Source of the DNA: Siphonodentalium dalli
Taxonomy: Eukaryota; Mollusca; Scaphopoda; Gadilida; Siphonodentaliidae
Assembly (NCBI GenBank): GCA_032622095.1
Contig: CP136061.1
Location: 49,361,797-49,425,796, forward strand
Reading direction: 5' to 3'
Length of the DNA stretch: 64,000 bases
Shown here: piece by piece, positions 1 to 12,178 of the stretch
How positions within the stretch are numbered: the stretch's first letter is position 1
Layout: each line of letters begins with the position of its first letter
Position numbers and translations under genes: made by a program
Notes under the pieces: generated by a model
What the model saw: the letters and a program-made list of their open reading frames with translations, nothing else
Told to the model about the DNA's origin: nothing
Databases searched by the model: none

Positions 1-1256
1 CTGGATCGTCCAATGAAAATATTCCGGTGTGGAAGGCGAAGGTCAAAGTTTTGGCGCCATCGACAATCGCATTCAAATCAAACCAAATTTTATTTTAATC
101 GACTCATACTACCCGGTGTCAGTTCAAAACCTGAAAACACAGCTAATCCACGTTACTTCATGATTGGGAAATGCTTGGACAGAAAACGTGTACATAATAT
201 AATTGTTCTTGCAAAGAGGTGAATATTTTTCAATCCAGTTAGTATTTTCTCCTAACATATGGTAATTGCGTCACACACACCAAAGAAGGAATTTACGATG
301 ATAGTATTGTGAGTTTTAAGTTTTAGACGCACCAAATTAGGGGTTTTACAACCGACGTAGAATGCGCGCGAATCTAAATAATGAAATGACGCAATACCGT
401 GACTTTGCTTATAAACAATTAATCGTGCTAACCAAACAAAACTCGACCTACATTTTCTTTGATACACACAAAGCGTGTTTTGTGAATAATATCGCATACA
501 TATCATTATGCTATACGATTAGTATATTCTTGAGGAAATTATCATAATTTGATAGATGTTATTTCTAAATTATAACCTACAACGAAGGCCGCCCGTCCCT
601 TTAACGAACGGCTGCCGCGATCGAAACTAAACAGTTGTCTCGTCCACGAACACTCAAACACTTGATACACTCTATGTACATGTATCACTAATTATACTTC
701 AGCTAAGATATTTAAATGATAATTTATTTTGATATGAATGTTGTGGAATTTACTGTTCTGTACTTTGATTCACATAACCTGGCATGGGTCTTTCCTAGAT
801 GGAGATACGGGTTTTTTTTTAGCAGCTATAGCTAGTCCCTAATATAGACCCTGGGGCAGTCAAAGGTACTCACTATTAGGACGTCGATTCGTTAGCACAT
901 TGAGATTTTTTAGTTATGCGCGCTAAGGTGATGTCATTGGAAAGCCAAGAAAAATGCAAATGTTAACACATCGCTGAAAATCAACGAACAAAGATGAGAA
1001 AACCGATTGATGCCACGTGAAATGCATTTATTTCTACACGAAAGTCGATTTACACTTATTTTGTTTGTCGTTTTCACCCACGTGGTTATATATAAACATC
1101 CTTTCATAATATATGCATGTTTAGGACTGTAGGACAATAAATTTACATAATATAACATTCGGCGTTCTCTGAGGGCGTGGTGATGTCGCCCATTGGATCA
1201 ATGGTTGCTATTAACGGAAATAAAACCCTGTGGCGCCGTGTCCCATTGTTCAGTAG
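1..1256. other. No gene recognised
   Basis: AT-rich sequence with only short chance open frames on both strands. No domain, splice-bounded exon, tandem repeat or terminal inverted repeat was seen. An old diverged repeat could be hidden here. Confidence 0.5.
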
Positions 1257-1809
1257 GCTTTCCACTATTTTTTGGAATGCCACCTACACTTTGAAGAAAG
1301 AATTACACTTCGAAATAATCTTCTGCGCTTCAATATACATTCAGTTAAGACATTAATATTTGGGGACCCGAACTTAAAACAGTTAGAAAATGAACATATC
1401 TTTAAAGCTGCATGTGCAAAATTACTTACGAGATACAACGCAAGAGGAAAATCCGACAAAGTTCTATTAAGACGCTCGCATCATTTGAATGCAAATTGTA
1501 AAATGTAACAATGCACAATGAGGTACATGTATCACATTTAAAACAGCTACTTGATAATCATTATTGAAATTATTTAGAATTGGTGGGGTGGTGAGACTAT
1601 ACAAACTATAATTCAAATAATATACAATGATATATGTATACACTTGTAAATATGTTATATCTATTGTGTTGACAACCCAAATTATTATATATCAGTGTTA
1701 TAACGGCAATTGGGAGAGGGCGTCATGCATAAGTGGATCGCACTTGTCCTCCAATCCCAATGCCAATCTGTATTGTTATATACTTATTGGTAATAAATAT
1801 GTTTAAACC
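1257..1809 (+). mobile_element. LINE 3' end remnant (ORF2 C-terminus plus 3' UTR)
   Basis: The first 250 bases encode the C-terminal tail typical of APE-type LINE ORF2 proteins: AFHYFLEC followed by a basic helix and the FGDPNL segment, ending in TAA at 1506-1508. An in-frame stop lies just upstream, so this is a 5'-truncated dead copy. The downstream AT-rich 3' UTR carries a GGGAGAGGGC ... CTTGTCCTCCAATCCC hairpin around 1708-1764. It ends in AATAAATATGTTTAAAC, the same terminus as the LINE at 14.0 kb. The same protein tail (EDAFHYFFECPLY) occurs in that intact LINE, but the two copies are clearly different families or subfamilies. Confidence 0.8.
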
Positions 1810-1854
1810 AATTGGACCGTCCCGGGTTCAGGATACGCGGTCCATCAGGCCATG

Positions 1855-2110
1855 CTAGACCGTCCCGTATTCTGTATCAGAAAAATCCCACAGCCCAGTA
1901 GGAGTACTGGGCCGTCTCGCGGCCTGACTGATGAGGATACAAGACACAAGAATATTCAAGACAGGGCGTAATGGCGATCCTCGAATGAGCCCACCACCGT
2001 CCTCGTGCCGCCCTTCGGGCGGGCACGCAAACCCTTTCACTGCTGCTACCATTGTTCACTAATCGATGATCGGTTGTTGTCACCACCCGATTGATCAGAG
2101 GTAGGTCCTC
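1855..2110. other. GC-richer segment upstream of exon 1
   Basis: Locally GC- and CpG-richer than its surroundings. It contains the hairpin GTGCCGCCC-TTC-GGGCGGGCAC (2005-2026, one bulged G) and a second small stem CCCAGTA/TACTGGG near 1897-1914. It could be the promoter or 5' UTR region of the exon starting at 2171, or a short unrecognised repeat. No TATA box was identified. Confidence 0.35.
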
Positions 2111-2170
2111 TCAGGAATCAACATCCCCGACAGTATCATTACCCACACATTTGGATCCAACATCGGTTCC

Positions 2171-2455
2171 ATGATGTTAGCGCTCCAGCTGTTAGTTCTC
2201 TGTGTGTCCTCTATTTGCTTCGCCGATGAGTTTTGTGAGCCGTCATCATTTGAAGTACAAACTAGCGGAAATATGATCTCGTTCCATAGTATCGGATCAA
2301 GCAATTTTATGCATTGTCAAAAAATGTGCGCTTATGCACCCAGTTGTCACAATATCACATACGACGTGTCTGCGAAATCTTGCTTTCTTTTGGAGCCTGG
2401 GACCGGACCTACCATCAACGGTCCATCACTCATACACGCCGGGAAGCGAGCACTG
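2171..2455 (+). CDS. First exon: signal peptide plus PAN/apple domain
   Basis: Encodes 95 residues from ATG 2171. Residues 1-18 are a hydrophobic secretion signal (MMLALQLLVLCVSSICFA) with likely cleavage before DEFC. Residues 22-95 show a PAN/apple pattern: Cys22, then Cys49-x3-Cys53-x5-Cys59, an NIT glycosylation sequon at 61-63, a Tyr before Cys71 and the CFLLEPG strand. The frame stays open to 2620, but a consensus donor CTG|GTGAGT at 2455/2456 ends the domain in phase 0, so I take the exon to stop there. PAN domains in secreted invertebrate proteins bind proteins or carbohydrates. The next recognisable same-strand exon, EGF-like at 58195, enters in phase 0 and may belong to the same gene. 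The second ATG (2174) is an equally good start. Confidence 0.72.
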
Positions 2456-5039
2456 GTGAGTTATAATCATCCTTTGTTGTGCGAAGCGTCAATCGCTGTC
2501 ACATTTCAGCACATCAGCAATTTAAACTTCGTGGCTCACTTGAAACTAAAAAATAAGTCATATATACGTAACTTAGAAGTATATGGACAATATATGTCAA
2601 TGTGTGAAACACTGGGGTAGTTCTAATATCACACTGTTCAACCGGCACGCGGCCTCTCATTGTAAACAGCGGCCTCGCAGTGTAAACAGCGGCATATCAG
2701 TGTCCCACATACACTGAACATCTCGTTTACTAAAAGTTTACTCAACAATTACTCAACCGTAGTGTAGCCATACCATCAAGCAACGTTGACTGAAGTGTTG
2801 AGTAAATTATTGTTTACTCAACGAGTGGAGTAAAATTGTACTCAACACTGAACGTGAAATCGCTCAACGACCGATTGATTTTTCACAACAGTTGACTGAA
2901 AATGTAGCTTTCTTAGTTAAGAAAATGAGTTGGCTCGGAATATTAGTTGGCTTGCACTGGATGATATATTCAGAATCGGTGACCGACTCAGACTTGGAAA
3001 TATCTGGAAATTAATGAAATTACCGATATAGTATCCGATAATGGTCTGTTGGAAGATATTAAAATCTTCTGTGATATAATTTGATGCATATGGTCCATAT
3101 GTCTGGATTGTTTATGTGTCCATGAAATTAGAACCCCGGCTTCAAATTGTTCACTCTGTAGTGAGATGATGAACTTATGCAATTCTGACATACGTATTGC
3201 CCATCTCCTCTCGTCTCAATGTTGCATTTATGGATCCAAAAACGAGAGGCCGATCACGATCGGCAGATGTTAACCCATCCCTTGGCGATAGTAAATTACT
3301 ATGATCGGAATCATAAATGAGAGTTTTGGTGTTGAATTATAGAGTATACTGTTATGTACTATTATAGACAAATGTAAATAACACAAATTATTGGAATTTA
3401 TGAGTCACTCGCATTTATATAAGGGAATGCACTGGTACAGGATCTGTAATGCTGCACCACCACATCCTTGGGTTAAATGTGAAAGGCGACCTGGACATGG
3501 AATACTTGGGTTAAGTGAGTCCAAATTAAGTTTACAATGATAATGTATCAAATTCTACCAACAATGTAGATTAATATAAGCCACCTCACTGCTGACCCAT
3601 TAATATCAATTATACAGCAGAGCTGTCAACAAATCACAGGAATTGTTTATGTTGAAAGCTGACATCTCTATTAAACCAATCACATTTATAATGACCTCAT
3701 ACCATCTGTAAAATGATATCTTCAGCTGTGCAAGGCAACACAGATGTCCAAGTCTACTGTTAATACCATGTGATGTGTATTGTTGAATCTTTATTTTAAA
3801 TTAGATACCATAGCTTTCTTTATCAGATTATCTGCACATTGGCATAAGAGACATCATAAAATAATATAACTGCGACACATTTGATCTATGTTACAATATT
3901 ATATATAGGTATCTAGGAAGGTTAAAAATTATGTATATATCCACGTAACATAACATTTGTCATCCGGAAGTTCACATGTACATGTTGTATATATTAAACT
4001 ATCAATTTTATCTCCATACATGTGTTATATACCGGTATATTCATTTCCACTCAATTTGTATACTTGCCGAGAACGCTGTTCCCAAATTCCCCATTCTAAA
4101 ACTATGATTAAAGTCATCTTTTTGACATTTGTATTGTTATATAATATGCTTGACGTGGTCTTCATATAGCATATATTCCTTCATGTGGTGGGCGACACAA
4201 TTAAGTAGTTTTCTGTATATTTCCATCTAAACTTTCCACTTCCTGACATAGCTCAGGGGTGGAAACCCCTTAAGCTCCAATTCAACTTTTAGATTTGATA
4301 TATTTTAAAAATAAATACATAGAGAACATATTTACCAGGCTGGAATTGTAAATAATATTTAATAAATTTCTAATATCTGCAAACCTATTTCATTTTACAG
4401 GATTTTACACCATTCCATAATTTCTAACTATATTCCTGATTAGTCTGTCAACCAGCCTATTATCTAGTATTAGTCCATACCAAATTTGTTAGACTACTTG
4501 AGCAACTTCTATTATCTGAACACTATTCCACTATTCTGTTACACTAAACTGGCCCCCGTTGGGAGCCTTTATTCACCATCGGGGGGCAGCTGCACCCCCC
4601 TGCAGGATTCGCGCACATTTTTATCTTAGACGAAGACTCTATTCAGCAACGGCCGATGTGCGTGCTTTGAGTACATTTTGATCGTTTAAACATTTTAATA
4701 TAAAAAAACAAAAATTGGTTTTTTAGATTGAACTCCTTGCTTAATTGTTTTTAAAATAAAAAGTCAACGCCGTTTGTAACATCCGTACTATTTTATACAG
4801 ATATAAACATAGACACGTACTAACTATGCCATACTTGGATTCTTTAGATCATCTGAGTTGTAAATTCACCGTTCTGGCCATTGATAGTCACTTTAATGTT
4901 TGAGACAGTTGCTCGCTCTTTTTTTATGAAACAATGATCTAGGCTTAAAGGTCTCAGTTACATCAGGACAAGTTTATTTATTTAAGTTTTACACTTCTCG
5001 AATGGTGTTGGGAAGGAAGTTTTTCACCTCACCGTCCCA
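2456..5039. other. Putative intron sequence without a gene
   Basis: No coding signal on either strand. Small structures are a ~22-bp unit repeated about three times (GCGGCCTCTCATTGTAAACA, 2650-2702), a run of CTCAAC motifs with the palindrome TTGAGTAAA-TTATTG-TTTACTCAA (2798-2821), and a G6/C6 snapback around 4580-4599. Confidence 0.5.
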
Positions 5040-5067
5040 TCTATCTATCTATATCTATATTTGCGAA

Positions 5068-5106
<39 letters not shown>
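5068..5106. repeat. (CTGT)n microsatellite
   Basis: About nine to ten CTGT units followed by a GTTCTATA module. The same head module, with a shorter imperfect CTGT run, recurs at 6429-6470, which suggests two tandem or nested copies of one repeat unit. Confidence 0.9.
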
Positions 5107-5154
5107 GTTCTATAGAAATTCACAGGGGACCATCTAGATGATGCCAAAGGGGTC

Positions 5155-7060
5155 TACTAGGAGTAGCTTTTTACGAGAAAGATAATGGTCGGGGTTAGAA
5201 TTTTCTAAAGTGACGTCGTTGTTGTCAGGGGCAGAAAAGGGGGAGGGACAGAAAAATAAATCGTCGCCGATTGCCACCAAACTTATATATAATAATCCCC
5301 ATGATATCAGGAATCTAATGGTGTGGTTTAAATATGGCAAAAGTCGCGTCGTTCGCGTCAGGGGTGCCCGGAAGGGGGAGGGGCAGAATTTTTTCTGTCG
5401 CCGATTTCCACCAAACTTATATATAATCATCCCCATGATATGAAAAAACCCACGGTGTGGTTTAAAAGTGGCGTCGTTCGAGTCAGGGGTGCACGGAAGG
5501 GGAGAGGGGCACCAAAATTGAAAAACTAATTTTAGCGCCGATCTCCACCAAATTGATATATATTCTTCTACATTATACAAGGAATCAAATTGTGCGCTTT
5601 AACAACGCCAAATTGTTGTTTTTTGTTGAGAGATTGGGAGGGGGTGGGCACTAAATTTGATAATAATTAGTTTAGTCGCCGATTGCCACCACACTTATAC
5701 AAATTCATCCCCATGGTATGAGGAGTCTAATGGTGTTGCTTATATATATCTGCCAAATGTGGCCTCATTCGAGTCAGGGTTGCATTGAAAGGGACAGGGC
5801 ACCAAAATTGATGCACAATTTTTTTGCGCCAATTTCCACCAAATTGATACACGTTCTTATCCAAGATACGAGGAATCTAATCGTGTGATTTAAAGACGCC
5901 ATAGTGGTGCTGTTTGTTTGAGAGATGGGGGTGTGGATTGGCACCAAATTTGATAAAAACAATTGTTTAGTCGCCGATTATCACCAAACTTATAAACAAT
6001 GATCTCCATGATATCAGGAGTATAATCGTGTGGTTTAAGGATGTCATAATTTGGGCCATTCGAGTCAGTGGTGTATAGAGATGAGAGGGACACAACAAAT
6101 TATATCTATATGTTTAGTGCCGATTTCCACCAGATTGATACATATTCTTCTCCGTGATACGATGAATCTTATCGTGTCGTTTAGATACACCAAATTTGTG
6201 CCCTATGGGTGAGAGATATGGGGACCTTAAATTTGATACGAATTTGTATACTCGCCAATTTTCACCAATTTCATATATATGCATCTCTAATCTCTAATGA
6301 GTCTTAGTGTGTGCAGCCTGGGACTGAAATAGGGACGGGGGTCACCAAGACTGATACAAAATATTTTTAGTACTAATTACCATCAAATTCAGACACGTTC
6401 TTCTCAAATGATACAAGAAATAAAATCGTGCTGTCTGTCTGTCTTTCTGTCTGTCTGTGTGCGTTCTATATATAACTTTACGCGGTACAATCGAGATGGC
6501 ACCAATGCGTTCTAAGAGGGGTAACTGTTTACAAGGAAGATAACGGTGCGGGTAAAAAATTTCTAAAATGACGCTGTTGGTGTCAGGGGAAGAAAAGGGG
6601 GAGGTCGGCAAAATTAAAAATATATCGTGAAATAGTTTTGTCGCCGATTTCCACTAAACGAATACATAATCACCTTCGCAATATGGCGTTGTTCGAGTCA
6701 ACGTTGCATCAACAATTGATTTAAAAAACTATTTCTAGCCCAGATTTCCACCAAATTGATATATTATTCTTCTCTAGGATACGAGGAATATCATCGTGTG
6801 ATTTAAAGACGTCATATTGTTGTCAGTTGGGTGAGAGATATGGGTCATAACTATTCTCAGAATTTGTTTAGTTGCTGAATACCACCAAACATATATATAA
6901 TCATCGCCAGTATATCATGCATCCATGACTGACAATGAGTCTAATGGGAATGGTTTAAATATGTCAAAAGAGGCAAACACTGGTACACATTTATTTGGCA
7001 CCAATTTCCACCGAATTCATACACGTTTTTCTCTATTGATATACCATGAATTAAATCACA
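5155..7060. repeat. Degenerate ~140-bp tandem array with two alternating unit types
   Basis: The motif CGCCGATTTCCACCAAA recurs near 5263, 5398, 5534, 5676, 5825, 5971, 6116, 6252, 6370, 6641, 6739, 6872 and 7001. That is about thirteen units, mostly 135-150 bp apart. Two variants largely alternate: one continues CTTATATATAATCATCCCCATG, the other TTGATACATATTCTTCT, so the higher-order unit is a dimer of about 285 bp. Each unit also carries GAATCTAATCGTGTGGTTTA and GTCGTTCGAGTCAGGGGTGC. Open frames across it are repeat artefacts. Confidence 0.8.
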
Positions 7061-8189
7061 TTTTGTGTCGTTTGCGTCGCGGATGGCGAGCGGATATGCA
7101 CTATCATTGATAAGATTGCTATTCGCCTCTATCCACATATAAGTTATATACAGTCACCCAGGCCATCTCCATATCATTTTAAGTAGTTTTGGACGTTCAC
7201 ATTTCTCAATCCCGACATATGGTTACCCACTTAAGTCACTTGAACAATTATATCTTCTTAACTGTCATATTTATATGGGAATAGCAATCAGGGCATTCAC
7301 AAAATGAGCTAGCAAAAAGAGATACATAGAAGAAGCATTAAACGTACATTTATCATTCTATTGAAGAGATACATATATTAGTGCAAACTGAGAGACCCCG
7401 AACCGTCAGAGGATTGCATATATATTATAACAAAATTGAGTCTGTTCCATTCAATACAGCTTCCACAAAAAAGTTACAATTTGTCAAGAGATATGGAAGG
7501 CCTGTTCAAAAATAGTGGTCACAGTGTGCAGTCAAATATGGTTTCTTCTGATATACAAGAAAACGCACAAAACGCATAAGACTATTCAGGATACTCCCAA
7601 TACTGCACATATGACAAGTGTTTTGTAACAGACTCCTCGACTGACATAAACAACTCAAAATCTCGCTCTGTGCCTGGCACATGTAGCTAATATTTATGCG
7701 CATCAACATTTCGTTTAAACTGAGAATATTTAGCCAATATATAGCACCATGAACAGAGGAGCACCTGGAAATTTCTGCATCTTCATGGAGATAGCCAGAT
7801 GTCCTCGAGAACTTAGTTCAACCCACTAAATTGATTGATACATCTCAATATTTAAAACCCAATTATCATCTTTTATCGAACTAATGTGTGTATGATGTTC
7901 ATGTATCATATTATAACGTCTAATGTATACGCAGTTGTAAATAAATACATACTTCGCTATTGTTGGAACGGATTAATCGCGACAAACAGAATGACAATTG
8001 ACAAGGTGAGCCACTACTTATATCCCATGACTGTAATAATCGTGTTTTATGATGCTATTTGAATATACAATTTATGAGAAAACGTATAACACTTTTCAGC
8101 AAGAGCATTCTCTATCCCCAACAAATATCCACAGCATACAGAGGGTTTCTCATCGCATTAACCTGGGCAACGCCGGGTAACCCTGCTAG

Positions 8190-9280
8190 TATACAATATG
8201 ATCTATCTTAATGTCATCTCCATATGAGGTCCCAGTAACATTAATATGGTATTTTTTCATTTTCATTATAAAATGTAGGCGAAGGTTCACCTCCAAATTT
8301 GTGATGCATAAGTCCATTTAATAACTGAAGTAAGATTGGAGTTCGTTCTGTTTGTCTGTGATAGGCATTAGAAGGATGCTGCTATATTGGGGGCATGGAA
8401 ACAGACGCGAAAGCACAGTTAAAAAGCGCGCCATTGCATAAAGTATACACCATCCATTATACAGACTATGCCCTTTCATAGCAATCCCATAATTATTCTT
8501 AGACACGCCCTATTATCTATCACCATACAACATACCTTGGCATCGATATGTCATACATGGGGTCGTGCCGGATTTCGACTGTCAAAATTGTGAGCCTCAA
8601 ATATCCATCATGTACAACATTCAAACAATGATTCATGTCGACAACCACGTCCATAGAAAACTTTATATTATAACCACTTCATATTATAACCACTTCATTA
8701 TATAACCATCGTTCTTATAAAATTCAATTCGGTTAAGCGGGTGCCTGCATCTCTCGATATATATTATTAGGTATATATACTATAATTGTCGGCGGTTCCA
8801 AACAACTTAACATGACACGTCTGATCCAAAAAGATAATTATCAGGAGTCGGCAGTTAAATATATCAATTTTCGCACACCATAAGACATACATTAATAATC
8901 AATGCACAATACCAGCGACATGCTTATCGGCAAGACACACATACATACTATTCGTTGAAGGGTTGACAGGAAGACGGCCTTAAACAAAGGCCATGTCAAT
9001 CCTGGCAGGATGCCAATATCTATATATATATATATATATATGTTTGTAACATTATTTAATCTGTATAGCATTCTGACCAATAAACTATCTATATCTATCT
9101 ATACACAGAAGCAATATTTTCTGCGCATAGCTGTAATAAATTTACGCGAACCAGTCTGAACGCGCGGGAACTTAGCTTTCAACTTAAGATGGTCTTAAGA
9201 TTGTTTTATGAAACGCGTTCGTGAAAAGGAAAAGAATCACCATAAGATCCATTTCAATTCTTAGATTACGTCCATCTTAA
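8190..9280. other. No gene; simple repeats
   Basis: AT-rich sequence with a short ATAACCACTTCAT repeat (about 8670-8706) and an (AT)n run near 9020-9041. No coding domain was seen. Confidence 0.5.
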
Positions 9281-9433
9281 TTAACCCTTTACCCAACAAA
9301 ACGGCCAAAACCGGCCAAATAAAGCTTCAACAGCCTAAAATATCTTCGGTCTGTTTCAATAGAACCATACAAATATGGATATCATTGGAACCGGCTCATT
9401 GACCACATTGTGATAGTTACAGTTATGCCCTGA

Positions 9434-9502
9434 GCCAATGCATTCTCTTATATATGCGAGTCGACCATAGGTCGCCTCGCATATATAAGAGAATGCATTG
9501 GC
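9434..9502. repeat. 69-bp near-perfect palindrome, copy 1
   Basis: The arms begin GCCAATGCATTCTCTTATAT and meet at the centre TCGACCATAGGTCGC, with only one or two mismatches between arms. It could extrude as a cruciform or form a long hairpin in single strands. Confidence 0.92.
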
Positions 9503-9581
9503 CTAAAAACAATCTTTTTTTAACACTTTTTACCATTTTTTCTTACATTCTTTAACAATTTTATAATTTTTAATGTGTTAA

Positions 9582-9650
9582 GCCAATGCATTCTCTTATA
9601 TATGCGAGGCGACCTATGGTCGACTCGCATATATAAGAGAATGCATTGGC
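9582..9650. repeat. 69-bp near-perfect palindrome, copy 2
   Basis: Same module as at 9434, in the opposite orientation as judged from the central GCGACCTATGGTCGA. It is followed by ACAGGG. Confidence 0.92.
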
Positions 9651-9884
9651 ACAGGGCCCTTCTGTTGGGTAAAGGTTTAAGATAATCCTAAGTCCATGTT
9701 TCATGAAACGGGGCCCAGGGTGGTAGTGGTATCCGAATTCTATTCTGAATGGATAAGTAGTCATGTGGTCACTAGTTAGAGGGAGGAACCCAATCAATTG
9801 GGTGCACCATGGGTCTGTCCAATGTGAAAATGTTTTGGAGATCTGAACCTGGAAATTGCCAAAGTCCTAACATCTAGTGGTCTA

Positions 9885-9976
9885 ACTCGCGGGAGAGAGG
9901 AGTTTCTAAGTTATTTTTAAACTTGTGTCTCGACCCCTTTAGCTCTTGCTCATAAAAATATGTTTAAACCATCTTC
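9885..9976 (+). mobile_element. LINE 3' tail fragment
   Basis: Contains CGGGAGAGAGGAGTTTC, then ACTTGTGTCTCGACCCC, then ATAAAAATATGTTTAAAC. The order and spacing match the 3' UTR of the LINE ending at 14041 (GGGAGAGGGGC ... ACTTGTGCCCCGATCCC ... AATAAAATATGTTTAAAC). No ORF2 sequence precedes it, so it is a strongly 5'-truncated copy. Confidence 0.65.
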
Positions 9977-10058
9977 AGATCCATGGTCGACCCGGTGTGA
10001 GAATTTTGAAATATGCAAAATCCTAGCATATAGATTGGCATCAAGTGTTCCAAATGTT

Positions 10059-10638
10059 TATGGCTGGAATATTTCCAATCTGACATCCCCATCTATGGCT
10101 GGAACATTTCCAATCTGACATCCCCATCTATGGCTGGAACATTTCCAATCTGACATCCCCATCTATGGCTGGAACAATTCCAACCTGACATCCCCATCTA
10201 TGGCTGGAACATTTCCAACCTGACATTCCCATCTATGGCTGGAACATTTCAAACCTGACACCCCCATCTATGACTGGAACATTTCCAATCTGACATCCCC
10301 ATCTATGGCTGGAACATTCCCAACCTGACATCCCCATCTACGGCTGGAACATTTCCAACCTGACATCCCCATCTATGGCTGGAACATTTCCAACCTGACA
10401 TCCCCATCTGTGGCTGGAACATTTCCAACCTGACATCCCCATCTATGGCTGGAACATTTCCTACCTGCATCCCCATCTATGGCTGGAACATTTCCAACAT
10501 GACATCCCCATCTATGGCTGGAACATTTCGAACCTGGCATCCCCATCTATGGCTGGAACATTTCCAACCTGACTTCCCCATATATGGCTGTAACATTTCC
10601 AACCTGACACCCCATCTATGGCTGGAACATTTCCAACC
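10059..10638. repeat. 35-bp minisatellite, about 16-17 copies
   Basis: Unit TATGGCTGGAACATTTCCAA plus CCTGACATCCCCATC, 35 bp, with point variants and one-base deletions. The central GGAACATTTCC is a small inverted motif. The open frames that cross it are products of the repeat. Confidence 0.95.
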
Positions 10639-10706
10639 GATGGCCGTTTCAGTCAAAGCATTTTACCAAAAAGTAGGAAAAGATGCCAATGTTGGTCTAA
10701 AACAAC

Positions 10707-10810
10707 AAATTCCCCACTGATAAATTGATGTAAATTCCCCACTGATAAATTGTTGTAAATTCCCCACTGATAAATTGGTGTAATCCCCACTGATAAATTG
10801 TTGTAAATTC
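10707..10810. repeat. 25-bp tandem repeat, four copies
   Basis: Unit AAATTCCCCACTGATAAATT plus GTTGT, with small changes. The following 80 bases resemble 53231-53310, so this is part of a dispersed repeat that also carries the 35-bp minisatellite. Confidence 0.85.
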
Positions 10811-12178
10811 AAACTACAGGAACAATTTCAAGCTATTGATGGTGACATTTCCAACACATGTTGTGTCAGGTAGGAAATTTCCAACTGCTGAAAAGTTACC
10901 AAGTTGGGGCTGCATGAGATACCCCTATACCCCCTGGCATATTTTACGGACATATATACCAAGCCCGAGTAATGATTAATCAAATCATATTTGCCTGTCG
11001 CAATGCATCGGTGTTGACAGTGACTTTTAACGGATACAATTTTTGCTCACAAGAACGATAACCGTTTTATTTCTATGTGCATGTCTGTATCTACCCGTTT
11101 GCACTGGAGTGCTGTGTAGAAATGTATACATATCTACACCAATGTAAACGCACCCTTATGCACTAAAACCAAATAGATATACAATGACTCCCACGGAGGA
11201 GTTGGCTGTTATATCAACAAATAAATTGATCCACAACATAAGAGACGATTTAATCCTATTCATACCACATGCATTTAGAGGCCCAGTACCAGAATAGGAA
11301 ACCGTAGATTGTTGTGCAATATTCCACCAAAACAAGAGACTTTTTCGGGAAACATTTCAACACAACACCTAACTCTAAAATTAAGGAAGGGAAATATCCA
11401 TATACAATGGGTGACTTCACTATTAACATCTTAAATTATCACATTCACCCACAAACTGAAACTTTCATGATTGAGATTAAATGTAGATTTTAATCATTTT
11501 ATCATATTGGTTAAAGTTGATTGTGAAGGAATCCGTGCGGGTGGGGGGGGGGGGGGGCGGGATTAACATCTAAATGGGAAACCCAATACTCTATTACAAA
11601 ATCGGAAATTCGCAAATGCAAATCAAACCCTTCGGGTGAAAAGTTTCATGGGGTCTTTCTTGTCAATATAACAAATCTCTCGTTTGAAACAAGTCTGTAT
11701 TTATTTACTAATTCAGATAAGACTCTCAGTGACAATTAATTGTTTAGTTAGTGGAAGGCAAATTAATTAGCTCATTTCTAGGTCAAACTTACAAACTGAA
11801 AATCGAAAGGACATTTTCGGATAAGCCCACTCGAGGCCGATGTCAAAACATTTACATAAATAAAATGTGATGATAGGTATATTAACATAAATACATTAAT
11901 TTTCAATGTTTGGCGATCCACACCGTTTATGTAGAAAGAGTTGGACCATGTTGCAGATGATATTACATGTTTTGGGCTCATAATTCTCAAGATGATTACG
12001 AATTTCTGTTGGTCAGGTGGTCAGCCATATTATTAAATATCTGATCGAATATTGTCGTTAATTTCCGCAAATAAAAGCTCTCTTAGATTTGTTTATAAAT
12101 GGGACATCACATAAAGAAGGGTTCTTCTGTTTCTACCTCCATTCCACACTTTTTGCAAATGCTCTCATCAGCGGGTGC
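10811..12178. other. No gene; homopolymer G run
   Basis: AT-rich sequence with a ~15-base G run near 11542-11557. No coding domain was seen. Confidence 0.5.

Larger units (their letters stand above)
5040..8189 (+). mobile_element. Helitron-like non-autonomous element
   Basis: Candidate boundaries follow Helitron rules. The left end starts with TC (TCTATCTATC) after a flanking A. The right end is CTAG (8186-8189) before a flanking T, so the insertion fits an A/T target with no duplication. Just before CTAG there is an imperfect hairpin, TTAACCTGG-gcaacg-CCGGGTAA. Internally there is a (CTGT)n microsatellite and a degenerate tandem array, and no Rep/helicase coding was seen, so it would be non-autonomous. 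The boundary call is by pattern only. The 3' part (7060-8160) is AT-rich and featureless. Confidence 0.55.
9281..9680 (+). mobile_element. TTAA-flanked MITE with two internal palindromes (copy 1)
   Basis: The termini are inverted: CCCTTTACCCAACA at the left and TGTTGGGTAAAGG at the right. TTAA lies at 9281-9284 and TTTAA at 9676-9680. TTAA duplication with CCC ends is the hallmark of the piggyBac superfamily. The ~400-bp element has no coding capacity. Its core holds two 69-bp palindromes (9434-9502 and 9582-9650) in opposite orientation, separated by an AT-rich spacer. A second copy of the whole element lies inverted at 26683-27072. Confidence 0.8.

Noticed and set aside
1923-1960. CTGATGAG ... 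GAA resembling a hammerhead ribozyme core
   Set aside because: No complementary stem II between the two core boxes and no matching stem I/III or cleavage triplet in the right place.
5134-5580. 148-codon minus-strand frame
   Set aside because: Covers the degenerate tandem array of the Helitron-like element. Its PSPF..P repeats mirror the DNA repeat, with no domain.
10445-10720. Repetitive 91-codon open frame (MAGTFPTCIPIYGW...)
   Set aside because: It is the 35-bp minisatellite read through; the unit length is not a multiple of three and the frame shifts with unit variants.
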